From: Desulfuromonadales bacterium
GTDB lineage: Bacteria > Desulfobacterota > Desulfuromonadia > Desulfuromonadales > BM103
Direction of reading: 5' to 3'
Length of the DNA: 37,147 nucleotides
Assembly (NCBI GenBank): GCA_030614505.1
Contig: JAUWTX010000001.1
Location: 1-37,147 of the forward strand
Part shown: positions 1-12,500 of the stretch, piece after piece
How the letters are laid out: every line of letters begins with the position of its first letter
Position numbering within the stretch: position 1 is the stretch's first letter
Translations under genes and position numbers: made by a program
The notes under the pieces: model-generated
What the model saw: the letters and a program-made list of their open reading frames with translations, nothing else
Databases searched by the model: none
What the model was told of the DNA's origin: nothing

Positions 1-530
1 AGATGGTAATGCCCTCAGCGAAGTTAGCCAGACCATCAGCCTGATATGTGATGGCGCCCTCGGCCAGACCGATGATGTAAATTTCAGTATCAAGCAGGGC
101 TTCACCGGTAACATCATGCTGCATCTCGCCACGATCCGCTGCGGTGGTGAAGGTGTCGGTGATCAGAACATCATCGTCACCTATGGTGGCCGACTCGTCA
201 CTGATCATCAGCTTGTGGCGACCCGTCCCAACGTCGATGTTGAGCATGCCGTCAACATCATTCAGATGACCGCGCAGGAAGTCCGTATCGGTCTCAAGAT
301 CAAAATTGGCTGTCGAGGAGATATAGACTCGCTCATCACCATCATGCAGGTTGAGGTTGGTAATTGCCGAAGTGCCCTGAACGTTGAAGACATCATCACC
401 AGAACCAAGATCGATGTTGAGAATCTTGATGCCGTAGTAGTTGATGCCATTGATCCGGGTCTCGACGGTGGCCGTATCTGGCTCGATGATGTAACTGGCT
501 TCTTCGGCGGTCAGATTGATCGTGACCGTA
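1..530 (-). other. Haemolysin-type module continuing beyond the window
   Basis: TRINGINYYGIKILNIDLGS, GDDVFNVQGTSAITNLNLHD, GDERVYISSTANFDLETDTD, MLNIDVGTGRHKLMISDE and TGEALLDTEIYIIGLAEGAI: a beta-roll-like module of the GSGDDVFNV type seen in giant RTX-family proteins. It runs off the low-coordinate end still in frame, so the protein continues at least one more module in the C-terminal direction. Confidence 0.75.
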
Positions 531-3500
531 AACTTGTTACCAGCAAGGCTCTCGATGATCAGCAGGGTGCCATCAGTCCAGGCCGTGTACTCCGGAGCAC
601 CGAAAGTATTGATCTGGTCGGCAAGGGCGGCTGCCACTGCAAACGGCGTGTCACCATCCTCAACGGTGTAGGTATATCCAGCCGCAAGACCGGTGACCTC
701 GGTCTCATCATTCGTCAGCGTGATCGTCCAGACATCACCGTCAACCGGTAGACCGTAAGGCGTAACAGTCAAGACCGTGTCAAAGACCGCACCGGAAAGG
801 CTGGTGATCAGAATCGTATCGCCATCAGTCATCGCAACATAATCAGACAGAGCGACATCATTGTTAATCATGACAGCCAGAGCAACCGCGATTTCATCGA
901 GAGTATCGATGGTACCGTCGGCATCACTTGCTATGTAACCATAAGTGGTCGCAAAGTCATCGTTGAGTACAATCGTCCACACCTCGCCAGCCAGAGGAGT
1001 GCCACTCAGATCGACAGATGTGGAACGGGCAGAAGTTTCATCAATAACGGCAGTTCCTGTACCGCAGATATTGATATCAGTAAAGAACATGGCACCCGCT
1101 GTGTTGGCGACAATCAGCGTACCGCCATCTGAGGTTGCCACGAAACCAGCTCCTGCCTGTTGATAGACGATTGCAGCCAACTGCGCAGCAACAACAGCAG
1201 CAGTTTCTCCACCATCAGCATTGTAAACAAATTCGATCTGGTTGCCACCGATGATCAGAGTAAGCGTGTAAATATCGTCTGCAGCAGCGGTGCCACTGAG
1301 GGTAATCATTGTGGTTGTCGTCGTAGCGGCATCAATCGCGGCATCACCATCGGTTACACCGCTGATAGCGACCGTTACAGTGCGTGCAGTTCCTTCCAAA
1401 TTCACCGTATTGATGTCATGAATTGAGAGGTCAGCGCAGGCACCCTGAAAGGTGATCTGGAAGACGTTGTCAAACTTGCTGACGGCAACGTTGTCAGTGT
1501 AAGGCCGTGACGGAATACGGGTCTCACGATCAAAGTCAGGATTGATATCAATCGTCGAGCCGTTCGGGTTGAAAAGTTTACTGAGAGCCTTGTAGAAATC
1601 CAGAGCGGTTGCATCGTAAGCAATGTTGTTAGTCGTCACCAAGACCAGTTCACCTTCTGCGTTCTCAAGCAGGAAACTCAGTGTGAAGTAGCCACCGGTG
1701 GCTTCAACAGCAACCGTTTGTACATTGTTCAGACCGACATTGAAAGAGCCGTCCTGAATCGTAGTGATGAGAACATCGGCAGAGGCTCCAGCAGTTGGCA
1801 ACAACCCTGTCGTGATCTGGTTTTCATTCCAGATAATTTCATCGAAGTCTTCACCAGCCTGGTCACGAACAAACTTGAAGGTGTAGGTGACGTTGCCAAT
1901 ACCGACCTCGGCCTCAACTTCAATATCTTCAAATCCGTAGAGAATCCGCAAGCGCTTCTCCACATCATCGGCACTCAGACCATAATCAAGCGTAGTAAAG
2001 GCTTTGCCAGCCAGTCGTGTGACGTCCTGAGACAACAGCGTAGTATTGAACTCGTTACCGGCACGGTTGGTGATGATCAGTAAAGCACCCTCGGTCCAGG
2101 CCGTGAAGTCTTCGGTATCAGTGCTGATCTCTGCTGCGAACCAGACAGCCACCTCTGCGAGCGTTTCATCGACGATAGTCAGTGTCCGGAACTGGTCATC
2201 AATGACCAGCGTCCAGTCTTCTCCTGCTACCGGTGTGCCACTGAGTTGGACCTTGGTTGTAGTTGCCGTTGTTGCATCAATGGCGAAAAAGCGTGGCGGT
2301 GTCATTTCTACGACAACCTCAAGATTACGATCCAGGCGATCGGTGACAACCAGGGCTGCGCCTTCGGCAGCAACCGTGATCCCAACAAGACCATCACCCG
2401 CGATCAGGCCAGCCAGCGTTGCCGCAACAGTAGAGAGACTGTCGCCCGACATAACGGTGTAGATGTACTCATAGGTATCATCATCAACTGTCAGCCACAC
2501 TGTCCAGACCTGGCCAACCCGCATTGTTGCGCCAAGATTGGCAATGACCGTTGCGCCACTGTCAGGATCAATGACCGTCACTTCACCACGACCTGCAGGT
2601 CGCTGCACCGGCTCGATGGCAGAAACAACCGTAAACAAGGTCCCATTGCGGCTGACGATCACGAGGATTGCATCTTCAGCCAGACCAACCAGAGTGGCCA
2701 GGCCGGATGCAGTAATCTGGGCTGCCAGAGACGAGGCGATATTGCCCAGGACTTCACCTTCTTCAACAATATGTGTAACAGTCAAAGTCGTACCATCAAT
2801 GGTGATTGCGAGTGACCATGCTTCGCCAACCGCGGGTGTCCCTGTCAGATCAACCTGTTGCTTAGCTGCAGTTTCTGCATTGATCAACATCTGGCCACGA
2901 GTGGTGCCATCCGGGCGGGCGATATCATACGCCAAGGCGAAACTGGTGTAGCCCATACCGAGAACAATCAGGGTTTCTCCTTCTGTAGTGACCACGATCC
3001 CCGAGAGGTTCACAAGAGCAGCCATGCTTGCAGCAATCGTCTCAAGGGTATCAGTGCCAGTGACCAGGTGACTGTAGGCATGAATTTCCCCACCTGTGTT
3101 AACCAGCAGGTACCAGGTATCACCGACAACCAATGTTCCTGAGAGAGTCGCAAGGATCGCGGCCGGTTCAGGCGCAACAGTACCGGCACCGGACGGCTCA
3201 ACTACGAAGGCTGGCTCGTCCACGTCGAATACCACACCAGCGCGGTTGATGATCAGCAGGTCATCCATTGCGGCAATGGCGGTGTAGTCATACGGGATCC
3301 TGATATTTGATGTGCCGGCACCGGAGCTGATTGATAAGGAAACAACCACAAACTCACCGGAGAAAGCCCCGATACGCAGCACAGCATCTTCGACCTCGGC
3401 CTTGACGTCAGTCAGATCTTCTTCAGTCGTATAGTTGTTGACCAGCTCCGCCAGTGCTGCAGCGATTTCATTAAGAGTACTCTCAGCATCGGTCCTGACC

Positions 3501-6500
3501 GTGTAGTTTTTACCGTCAACAGTGAGTGTCCAGTCTTCATCGGCTGCGATCGTACCACCCAGAGTAATCTCCGCGCTCCAGTCATCGGCGCTAATCAGGT
3601 CGGCCAGGAGAGCAACGATATCCGCGATTTCGTCGACAGTCTCAGTCCCTTCAACAGAGTAGGTGTGACCATCAAGAGTTACGGTCCAGAACTCACCCGG
3701 ATTAACGGTGCCGAGGAGGATGGTTTTCTTGCCAGTTGTAATCAAGGCAGAAACATCAGCGGTGCTGGCTTCAGAAGCATCGACAACCGGGGTTCCCGTC
3801 ACATTAAAGAGGATCAGATCAGCAGCCTCAGCCACGGCAACAAGACCTGTTGTGCCGGTTTCGAGGTTGACCAGAATGGCCAATGCGGCAGCAATATCTG
3901 AAGCTGTCTGGCCATCTGTCACCAGATGGATGTAATCGCTGCCATTGACAGTGAGAGTCCATGATTGACCGGCAATCGGCGTGCGAGTCAGAGATAGTTG
4001 CGAAGCCGATGTCGTCAGGCTCGAATCGGTGTCGTCGAGCGGAGTAACAACGCCACTGAGTGTAATCGCGGTCGTGCCGAGAATGGACAGAATGTCACCG
4101 CGTGCTACCGCCGTGAAAGTTCCAACTGCATTGATCTCATCTGCTAGTTGTGCCGCAAGGTAAGCCAGGCTGTCTCGACGATCCACGGCAAACTCACATA
4201 GAGTCTCGCTGTCGGCCGGCGTAATCACGGTACTGATGGTCAGCGGCGCACTGTTCAACTTCGAGATCGTCAAAGTTCCGCCATCTGCTGTTGCCATGTA
4301 GTCAGAATCAGCGTCAATCGCTGCAGCCAGGGCCGCCGCAATCTCAGCCAGGGTGTCGAGTGTCGTGTCTTCATCACTGGCTTCATGCTCGTAGATCGTA
4401 CCGTCCAGTGTTATCGCCCAAATTTCCTCAACAGTGACTGTACCGGAAAGGGACACCATTGCTGAAACCACCGTAGCCGCATAGGTCGTACCGCCAAGAG
4501 TGAGTTCCCAGCTATCCGTCGGCACAGCAAGACCTGTGAACTGAACGGTATTAGCGTCTGTCGACTCGGTTGAAGTCACTTCGACAGGAGCGTAAGCAGT
4601 GGCAACCAAAGAGCTGACAGAAAAAAGATCGTTCATCAGACTGATGATGAACAGCATGTCATCCACAACCAGGGCTGCGAAGTCAGAAGCCTCAGAATCA
4701 TCAAAAATTTCATCAGCAAACCACCCGGCAACCATGGCTGCCGAATCGCCGGTTGAAAAACTGTGGCTATACTCGAGGAACTGAGCTTCACCATCGAGAT
4801 TGATGAAAGTGATGGTCAAAGTCCAAAGCTCTCCGTCTAACCTTGCCCCGATTGGAGTTGCCGCAGCAGCCCTGGCTTCGTTGTGTTCGAAGTCGCCGGA
4901 AACAACGGCCATGGGATCGCCTGCACCATCAGTAATCGAAACACCGAGATAGAAATCAGAGGCACTGAGGCTGACGATAAGGAGGAGATCTCCTTCAGCC
5001 ATGGCAACAAAATCTGTAGCATCGCCATCTGCGTTAATCTCGGCAGCAAGAGCAGTTACAATCGCAGCATGCGTATCGCCGGACGATACGAAAATTTCGT
5101 AAGTAAGTATTGTCGCCGGCGCATCCTCTACAGGAATGGTGATGGTGACTTCCCAGGTTTCGCCAACTGCCAGAGCACGGACCAGGCGCAAGGTCGTCGC
5201 CGACTGGATATCGAAGTTGCCGCTCGGCGTAATCTCGAGAGTTGCACTAAAGGCCGTGCCCGTCCGGTTGATTATCAAAACATTATCGCCAACGGCAAGC
5301 GCCAGGAAACCAGCGGAAGCATCGGCCTGAATCGCTTCAGCCAGGGCCGTGGCAATATCAGCCAAAACATCACCATCGGCAACGAGATAACTGAAGGTTT
5401 GCGTAACTGTTATGAACTCTTCATTGAGCGCGTCATATTGCTCAATCGCAAATTCAATGATCCAGGACTCACCTGCCACTGGCGTTTCGACCAAAGCAAC
5501 GGTGGCATTCTGTGCATAATTTGCCGCTTCGATCACGCCTTCAGCATCGCCAGCGAGTGTCAGCGAGAATGTTTCCGCTGCCGGATTCGCAACAATCAGC
5601 CTGGGCCCCTGAGGAGACGCCACAAATCCACCACCGACCTGTACCGCCAGACCCTCGGAAACTTCAGCAAACGTATCGCCGGCCACGATCTTAACTACAC
5701 CATCAGTTGCCGGAGTCGTCATGGTCATTGATCCGCCGATACCATCAATATCAATACGGGTGATTCCAACCTGAGCAGCAAACACAGCCGCGACATCATT
5801 GCTGACGGTCAGCGTCTTGCCATCCGCCACGGCAGTGTAACCGGCAATTGAAGTGTTGATGATCACTGCCATTGCTGCACTGACCTGCTCAGCAGTCAGA
5901 ACCTCGGTCAGCAAGATGGCGGGGATATCATCATCAACGGTGTCGTAGTAGTCACCAATGGTAACGCTGATGGAAGGAAGCCCTGCGAGCATCAGGTTCC
6001 AGGTGTCACCTACGGTCGGAGTCCCACCCATGGTGATCACAGCTTCATCATCAGGAACCGGTGTGATCGTAACGTTGACCGAGAATGCGTCATTAAGAGT
6101 GTTCGCAATGTACAGAGCAATGTGCTCGTTGGAATCCTCGTCAATCGTTATCACAACAGAGGCAACAAAGTCAGTGGCATCATCGTTAACCGCCTGGGCA
6201 AAAGCACCGGCAAGGTTTTCCACGGTCAGTACGGTAGTCGTGATGCCGCCAACCGGATAGTTATCACCAATCACGATCTCGTAGGTGCCGATGCCATCAA
6301 TGGTCAGTGACCAGATCTCTCCATCCGCCGGGTCGCCGTAGAAGGAGATATTCGCCCACGACTGGACCACATAATCATACTGAGTACCAGCAACAACGAT
6401 TGACCAGGTTCCGCCGGCAACAGGAGTACCGGTAAAGGTGATGGTCGCCGTAACCGGCAGGGTAACAAACAGGTTGGCTGGCAGCACCGTGACCGTCGGT

Positions 6501-9500
6501 ATAAAGATTGTGTTGGCACGATTGACGATATAGAGGGTATCACCGGAGGCCACGGCAGTGTAATCCGTTGCGCCTGCATCATCGGCATTGATGGCGATTG
6601 CCAGGGCAGTTGCGATATCAGCCAAAACGTCACCTTCGGCGGCCTCATACGTATAGCTCAGAGTAGCGAAGCTCACCGACCAGGCTTCACCAGGACCGGC
6701 GTTGCCAATCAGGGTAACAGACTTTGCATAGGTGGATACATCAATTGCGCTACCTGCTGAACCAGCATCATCACCATCCGGGCCGATAGTCACAGCGGTT
6801 GCGAATGTGGCGTTGTCACGGTTGACGATAACGAGAGTATTGCCTTCAACTGCAACGGAGAATTCAACAGCATCCGAGTCTTCGTTGATGGCTTTGGCAA
6901 AGAACTCGGCGATATCGGCCAAAGTATCAAGCGAACCCGTGGCAACAGCACCTTCAACAGTCGAATCATCAGGATCGGTACCTTCCGCAATACTCCAGCT
7001 CGTTGAGAAGATGGCTGGATTCTCAACCAGAACGGTTGCGCCATCCGCTGTCGCTGTGAAACCGGTGCCGGCGTTATTGATTGCCTCGGCCAGGGCTGCT
7101 GCAAGCTCAGGAAGCTCATCAACCGGAATAGTGATGTCGCCGACGTCGTAAGAGGCTCCAATTATAAAGACATAGCTGACGACTGCCCCGTCGTTCAGCG
7201 TAAAGGACCAGACTTCACCAGTCTTCACCGGGCCAAGAAGAGTAAAGATGGTGCCTGTAAGGCCAACCTGGAAAGTGTAGGTTGTACTCGGATCGCCATC
7301 AAGAACGAGAGCCCAGGTATCGTTATTGATCGGCACGCCGCCCAGGGTCACAATTCTTGTCGTCACATCTGAGGTTGTAGCATCAACGACAGTGGTCGGG
7401 GTCACTACCAGGGCCGCGGTAAAGTCACCACCGTCACGGTCAACGATCAGGAGTGAATCACCGGACACAACGGCAGTAAAGATGGTGTCCTCAACGTTAA
7501 TCAGGTCCGCCAGGCCCTGAGCGATTTCTGCAAGAGTATCGACTCCGCCAGTATCACTGACTGTATGACCGTAGGTCGTACCGGCATTATCGTTGAGTAC
7601 GATTGTCCAGACCTCACTGACAAGTGGCGTCCCGCTCAAGCCGACATGGACGGTCGTTGCACCGGAATCATTAGTAACAAAACCCGCAGGATCCCCGTCG
7701 GCCTGGGTCATGGCGAAGGTAGCGGTAAAAGTAGCACCAGCCCGGTTAATGATGATCAGGGCATCAAGAGCTGCAGCGGCTGTAAAATATTCGGCATTGA
7801 TATCATCAGCGTTGATGAGTGCAGCCAACGCCTCGGCAATTTCTTTGAGAGTATCGACGCTGCCATCGGCATCGCTGACTTCATAAGCATAAGTGGTGTC
7901 AGTATTACCATTGAGAGCGATCGTCCAAATTTCTCCGGCCACAGGATCGCCACTGAGCGTGGCAACGGTCGTTGTCGGCCCTGCACCATCATCTATGGTT
8001 ATTTCACCGTCCGTATCGGCAACGAGAAGACCCGAACCTGCCAGAGCAATGCTGAACGTTGTCGTGAAGTCGACGCCATTCCGGTTGACGATAACCAATG
8101 CACTTCCGTCGGTTACAACTGTGAAATCAGCAGCAGCGGTATCGGTATTGATCAGATCAGCCAAGGCAGTTGCGATCTCTTCCAGAGTGTCTGTTGTACC
8201 AGTTATAAAGACATTGTAGTCTTTGCCATTGAGACTGACCGTCCAGGTATCACCAACAATGGGTGTGCCGCTCAGTTGAACGGTGGTTGTCGTGACGCCG
8301 GTATCGGTGAGATACGGCAGGATCTCAAAATCGACAGCAAAGATGCCAGAAGAAATCTTGGTGATTGTGATTGCACTGGCAACAACTTCGACCATCCAGT
8401 TGTCATCAAGATGCACGTCAAGTTTCTGGGCAATCGCTTCAGCAATATCACCTGCGATCTCACCACCGGACGTCACCACATACTCAAAGCTTGTGGTCTG
8501 ACCACCGATGGTCAGTAACAGTTGCCAGATTTCGTTTGTCGTTGCGTTTCCGCCCAAAGTCACTCGCCAGGTTTCTTCTTCTACGGCCTCGTCATTCTCA
8601 GTCACATATTCAACGGTAAAAAGACCACCGAGGGTCGCAGGCGCCGGCGCCACAGCCAGTTCGGTTGATAAATCAGCGCCGTCAAGGTTGACGATCACCA
8701 AGGTGTTGCCATCGACCGTGGCCGTGAATCCGGCATGGTCGTTATCGACACCAAAGGAGCTGTTGTTGATCTTCTCGGCCAGTTCATCAGCAATATCACC
8801 CAAAGAGTGACCAGAAACCGTGACCAGGACGGATTCCGACTGATCGCCAATACCCAGGGTGAGTGTCCAGATGTCACCGTCTTCCGGCGTATCACTGAGA
8901 TCGATCAGTGTCGTGGTCGCTGTATCCGGGTCGATATGATCGTCTACGATCAGTAATTGATAAGTCCCTGAAGCGGCCTGGACATAGACGGTCTGGATTT
9001 CGGAAACGGTCGGCATATCAAGACCGGTCAGGGTCCGTTCGGTGAGCGTGCCGGTATTCGGATCAATTTCACCGCTGTCATCAACATTCAGCACGTCACC
9101 AGGACGGACTATGTGTGTGAATACCCGATCACCGGACAAATCTGTCAGTGTCACAAACCATTCTTCGCCAGAAGCGGGATCACCGGTGAGGGTGATTGTA
9201 ATTGACGTTGCACTGGTGTCCGGGTTGACACTGGAACCACCGGCTGTTTCAGCACTTCCTGCCGCTGTGATATTGAATGCCGCTTCAAACGCAGTACTGT
9301 TCGAAATTGTCAGCACAGCACCCGTAGCAGTAGCAGAGTAACCTGCTGTCACCGCATCAAGATCAATGTTGATCAGATATGCCAGCGCCTCGGCAATCTG
9401 CGCCAAACTATCAGTCTGATCGCCACCGCCGCTGATGGTCAACAGGCCGTTGATCGGATCGACCAGTTGATCGGCGTTTTGAACGTTCATGGTATCGGCA

Positions 9501-12500
9501 CCATCCTCGGCCTGAATATTGGTGTGGCCAGAGATGGTCTCGACGTTAACCACATCATCGCCGGCACCGGAATTGAGATAGGTGGCCCCAGCATGCGTTG
9601 ATTCAATGGTGAAGTTATCGTTGCCAGCTCCAAGATCAACATTCAGAACCTCAAGGCCGTAGTAAATGATGCCGCCCGGCAGTTCGCGACCGGCGATAAC
9701 CGTTTCATCGCCCATGCCGAGACCGGTCAGGCTGTTTTCGGTGAGAACACCGTTGTCATTCGACGGGCTGTTTCCATGATAAATATTCATCACGTCAACT
9801 TGCTCAACCTCATCAACGCGGTAGTTCAGGTTGACCGGCCCATAGAAGTAATTGTTGCCGGCTTCGGGTTGCTGCTGACGAGTCGTTTCAAGAACTGAAA
9901 CTGTACCAACAACGGTGATTTCGATGAAAGTCGTAAAAGCAACACCTTTGATGTTGACGATCAACAGAGCCATGCCGTCTGTCGTGGCCATGAATGCCGC
10001 AATCGCCTGGGCATTGATCAGATCAGCCAGAGCCACGGCAATATCGGCCAGGGTTTCATCCAGAGTAGCGACATGACTCATGGTGCTGCGGGTTTCACCA
10101 TTATCAAGAATCACTGTCCATACTTCACCGGCAACCGGTGCTGCGAGTACAGGCGAACCGCTGACCGGCTCATCAAAGATAGTTACGATCGTCGACCTGG
10201 TCGACTCATTGATGTCAGCGCTGTTAACCAGGAAGAAATGAGCTCCGCCACTATGATCAATAACAAGCTTGATGGCAACGGGATCGCTGTCGTCAACCGT
10301 GGCTTCGAACTGGAAGTCTGCATTGGCATTGATATCGGCAGCGAGCGCCAGGGCGATATCCTTGAGCGTAGTCGTTGTATCCGTGACACGGTAGGTATGC
10401 AGACTCACCGCACCATCGACGTTAAGAACCACAGACCAGTTGGCTTCGGCCTCAATACCGTATGCCGGAGTGACCAGTACAATTGACTGTTTGCCATCAA
10501 CTTCGACAACAGCAGTAGCTCCGAGTTGGGTTTCCGCCTGCTCGATGGTGAAATTAGAGGTAAACGTCTCTGCCGGGTTAACAATCAGCAGGGTGTCGAC
10601 AGAGGCATAGGCAACAAAATCTGTGGCAGAGGCATTGATGGCAGAGGCCATGGCTGCAGCGACATCGGCAAGAGAGTCATCCAGATCGGCAACATACTCG
10701 TACCAGATACTGTCGAGCTGGATCTTCCAGGTTTCACCCGGTGCCGGGAGACCGTCGAGATTCACGCTAATCGAAGCGGCAGTTGAACCATCCACAGCGT
10801 AGAGCTGTTCCGTCGCAGCATCGGCTTCAACAAAGGCAAAGATCGGCACAACAGCGCCGGAGCCGGTAGTTCTGATGACCACGAGAGCATCACCTTCTGC
10901 CTTGGCGGCGAAGTTCGGCAGATCATTAAGGAGAAGCACCCAACCGGCAGCAATATCAGCCAGCAGGTCACCCTCGGCGACAGTGTAATGGAACGAAGCG
11001 CCATCAATGTTCAGTGTCCAGATCTCACGGGCGGCAGGCGTGCCACTGAGAGTAATAAGTGCCGTATCAATTGTCGTGCTATCGATGGCAACCGATCCGC
11101 TGGTACTTAGTTCAACCAAAGAGGCTCCCGTGATCGTCAACACTGCGCCATCTGCCACAGCGTCTGTAATCTGTGCAGCGAATCCAACGGCAATTTCATC
11201 CAGAGTATCACCTGCAACGACAGAATAGGAAGTAGCATCAACAATAAGCGTCCAGACCTGACCGGGCTGCAGCGTTCCCGTCAGTTCGATCGTAAAGCCC
11301 TCGGTAAAGAATGCATTTACGCCGACTTCACCGGAAATAATGTTGATGACCAGGCTCTCGCCAACAGCAGTCGCGCTGAATCCGCCTTCGGCGCTGCTGA
11401 TGGCCTGAGCCAGGGCTGCGGCTATTTCGTTCAGCGTGTTGCCATGGGCGATAGTGTAAGAGTAAGCTGTACCGTCGAGCTCAACCGACCATACATCACC
11501 CGCCACCGGCGTACCGGACATTGGCAGAGTGATATCGGAACCGAAACCGGCCGGGGCAACATCAGTTGCAACAACGAAGCTTGTCGGATCAACGGTTGCT
11601 GCAGAGGCTCTGCCAGTCAGGCTCGTAATAACCAGGGAAGTCCCATCAGCAAGAGCAAGGAAATCCACGGCCTCGAAATCGTTGCTTATCTGGTCTGCCA
11701 GCGACCGGGCAATATCTTCCAGAGTTTCGAGCACGGCGTCCACGCGAGTCACAACATGGATGTAGGTGCGGGTCAGGATCTCGGTTGTGCCCTCTTCGGC
11801 ATCCACGATGTTCTCGAACCTTAGCTGCAGGAACCAGGTCTCACCTTCATTCGGCACACCACTCAACGTAACGCTGGCACTGTTATTCGTCGCAACCGTT
11901 GCATCAGCAGCGTCAGGGTCTGCAGTCGCGGCACCGACGATCAGGAAATCAGCACTGTCGGTATTGGCGGCAGCATTCACAACGACCAGGGCCACGCCGT
12001 AGGCTTCCGCCGACAGGCTGTCAGAATCATCAGCATTGATGAGCTCGGCCAGGCCCATGGCGATAGTTTCGAGAGTATCGCCTTCAAGCACGAGGCGATC
12101 AAAGGTTTTTATCGTTCCGGCGATATCAAGTTGTACCGACCAGGTCTCGCCAACCACCGGAGTTCCGCTGAGGATGAAGGTGCTGGTGCCCTCAGCCGAC
12201 CACGGTGAGGCAAAAGTCACGGTATAACCGGAAACCAGCGGCAGGAATTCGGTACTGATCAGATCAGCCAGGTTGAAAGTCAGAGTCTCAACGGTGTCAC
12301 CACCCTGCACCTGGTAAGTTGCTGGTTCTGTTTCACCATTCAACGTTAAAACCCATATGTCATCCGGATTGATGGAAACGACAAATTCGAACGCCGCCAT
12401 GTTCCAGCCTTTCCCGTTTACCGTTGTTGAACTGGAGAAAAGCACGCTGTAATTATCCTGTTTCGGTGTGCCGTTGAGGATGATTCCTGCACTAGCGGCA

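Noticed and set aside
9095..9409. An intein or an intron as the explanation for the split module
   Set aside because: The insert is 105 in-frame codons without intein splice motifs (no Cys/Ser start with a His-Asn end and no endonuclease blocks), and it is clearly one copy of the module found elsewhere in the protein.
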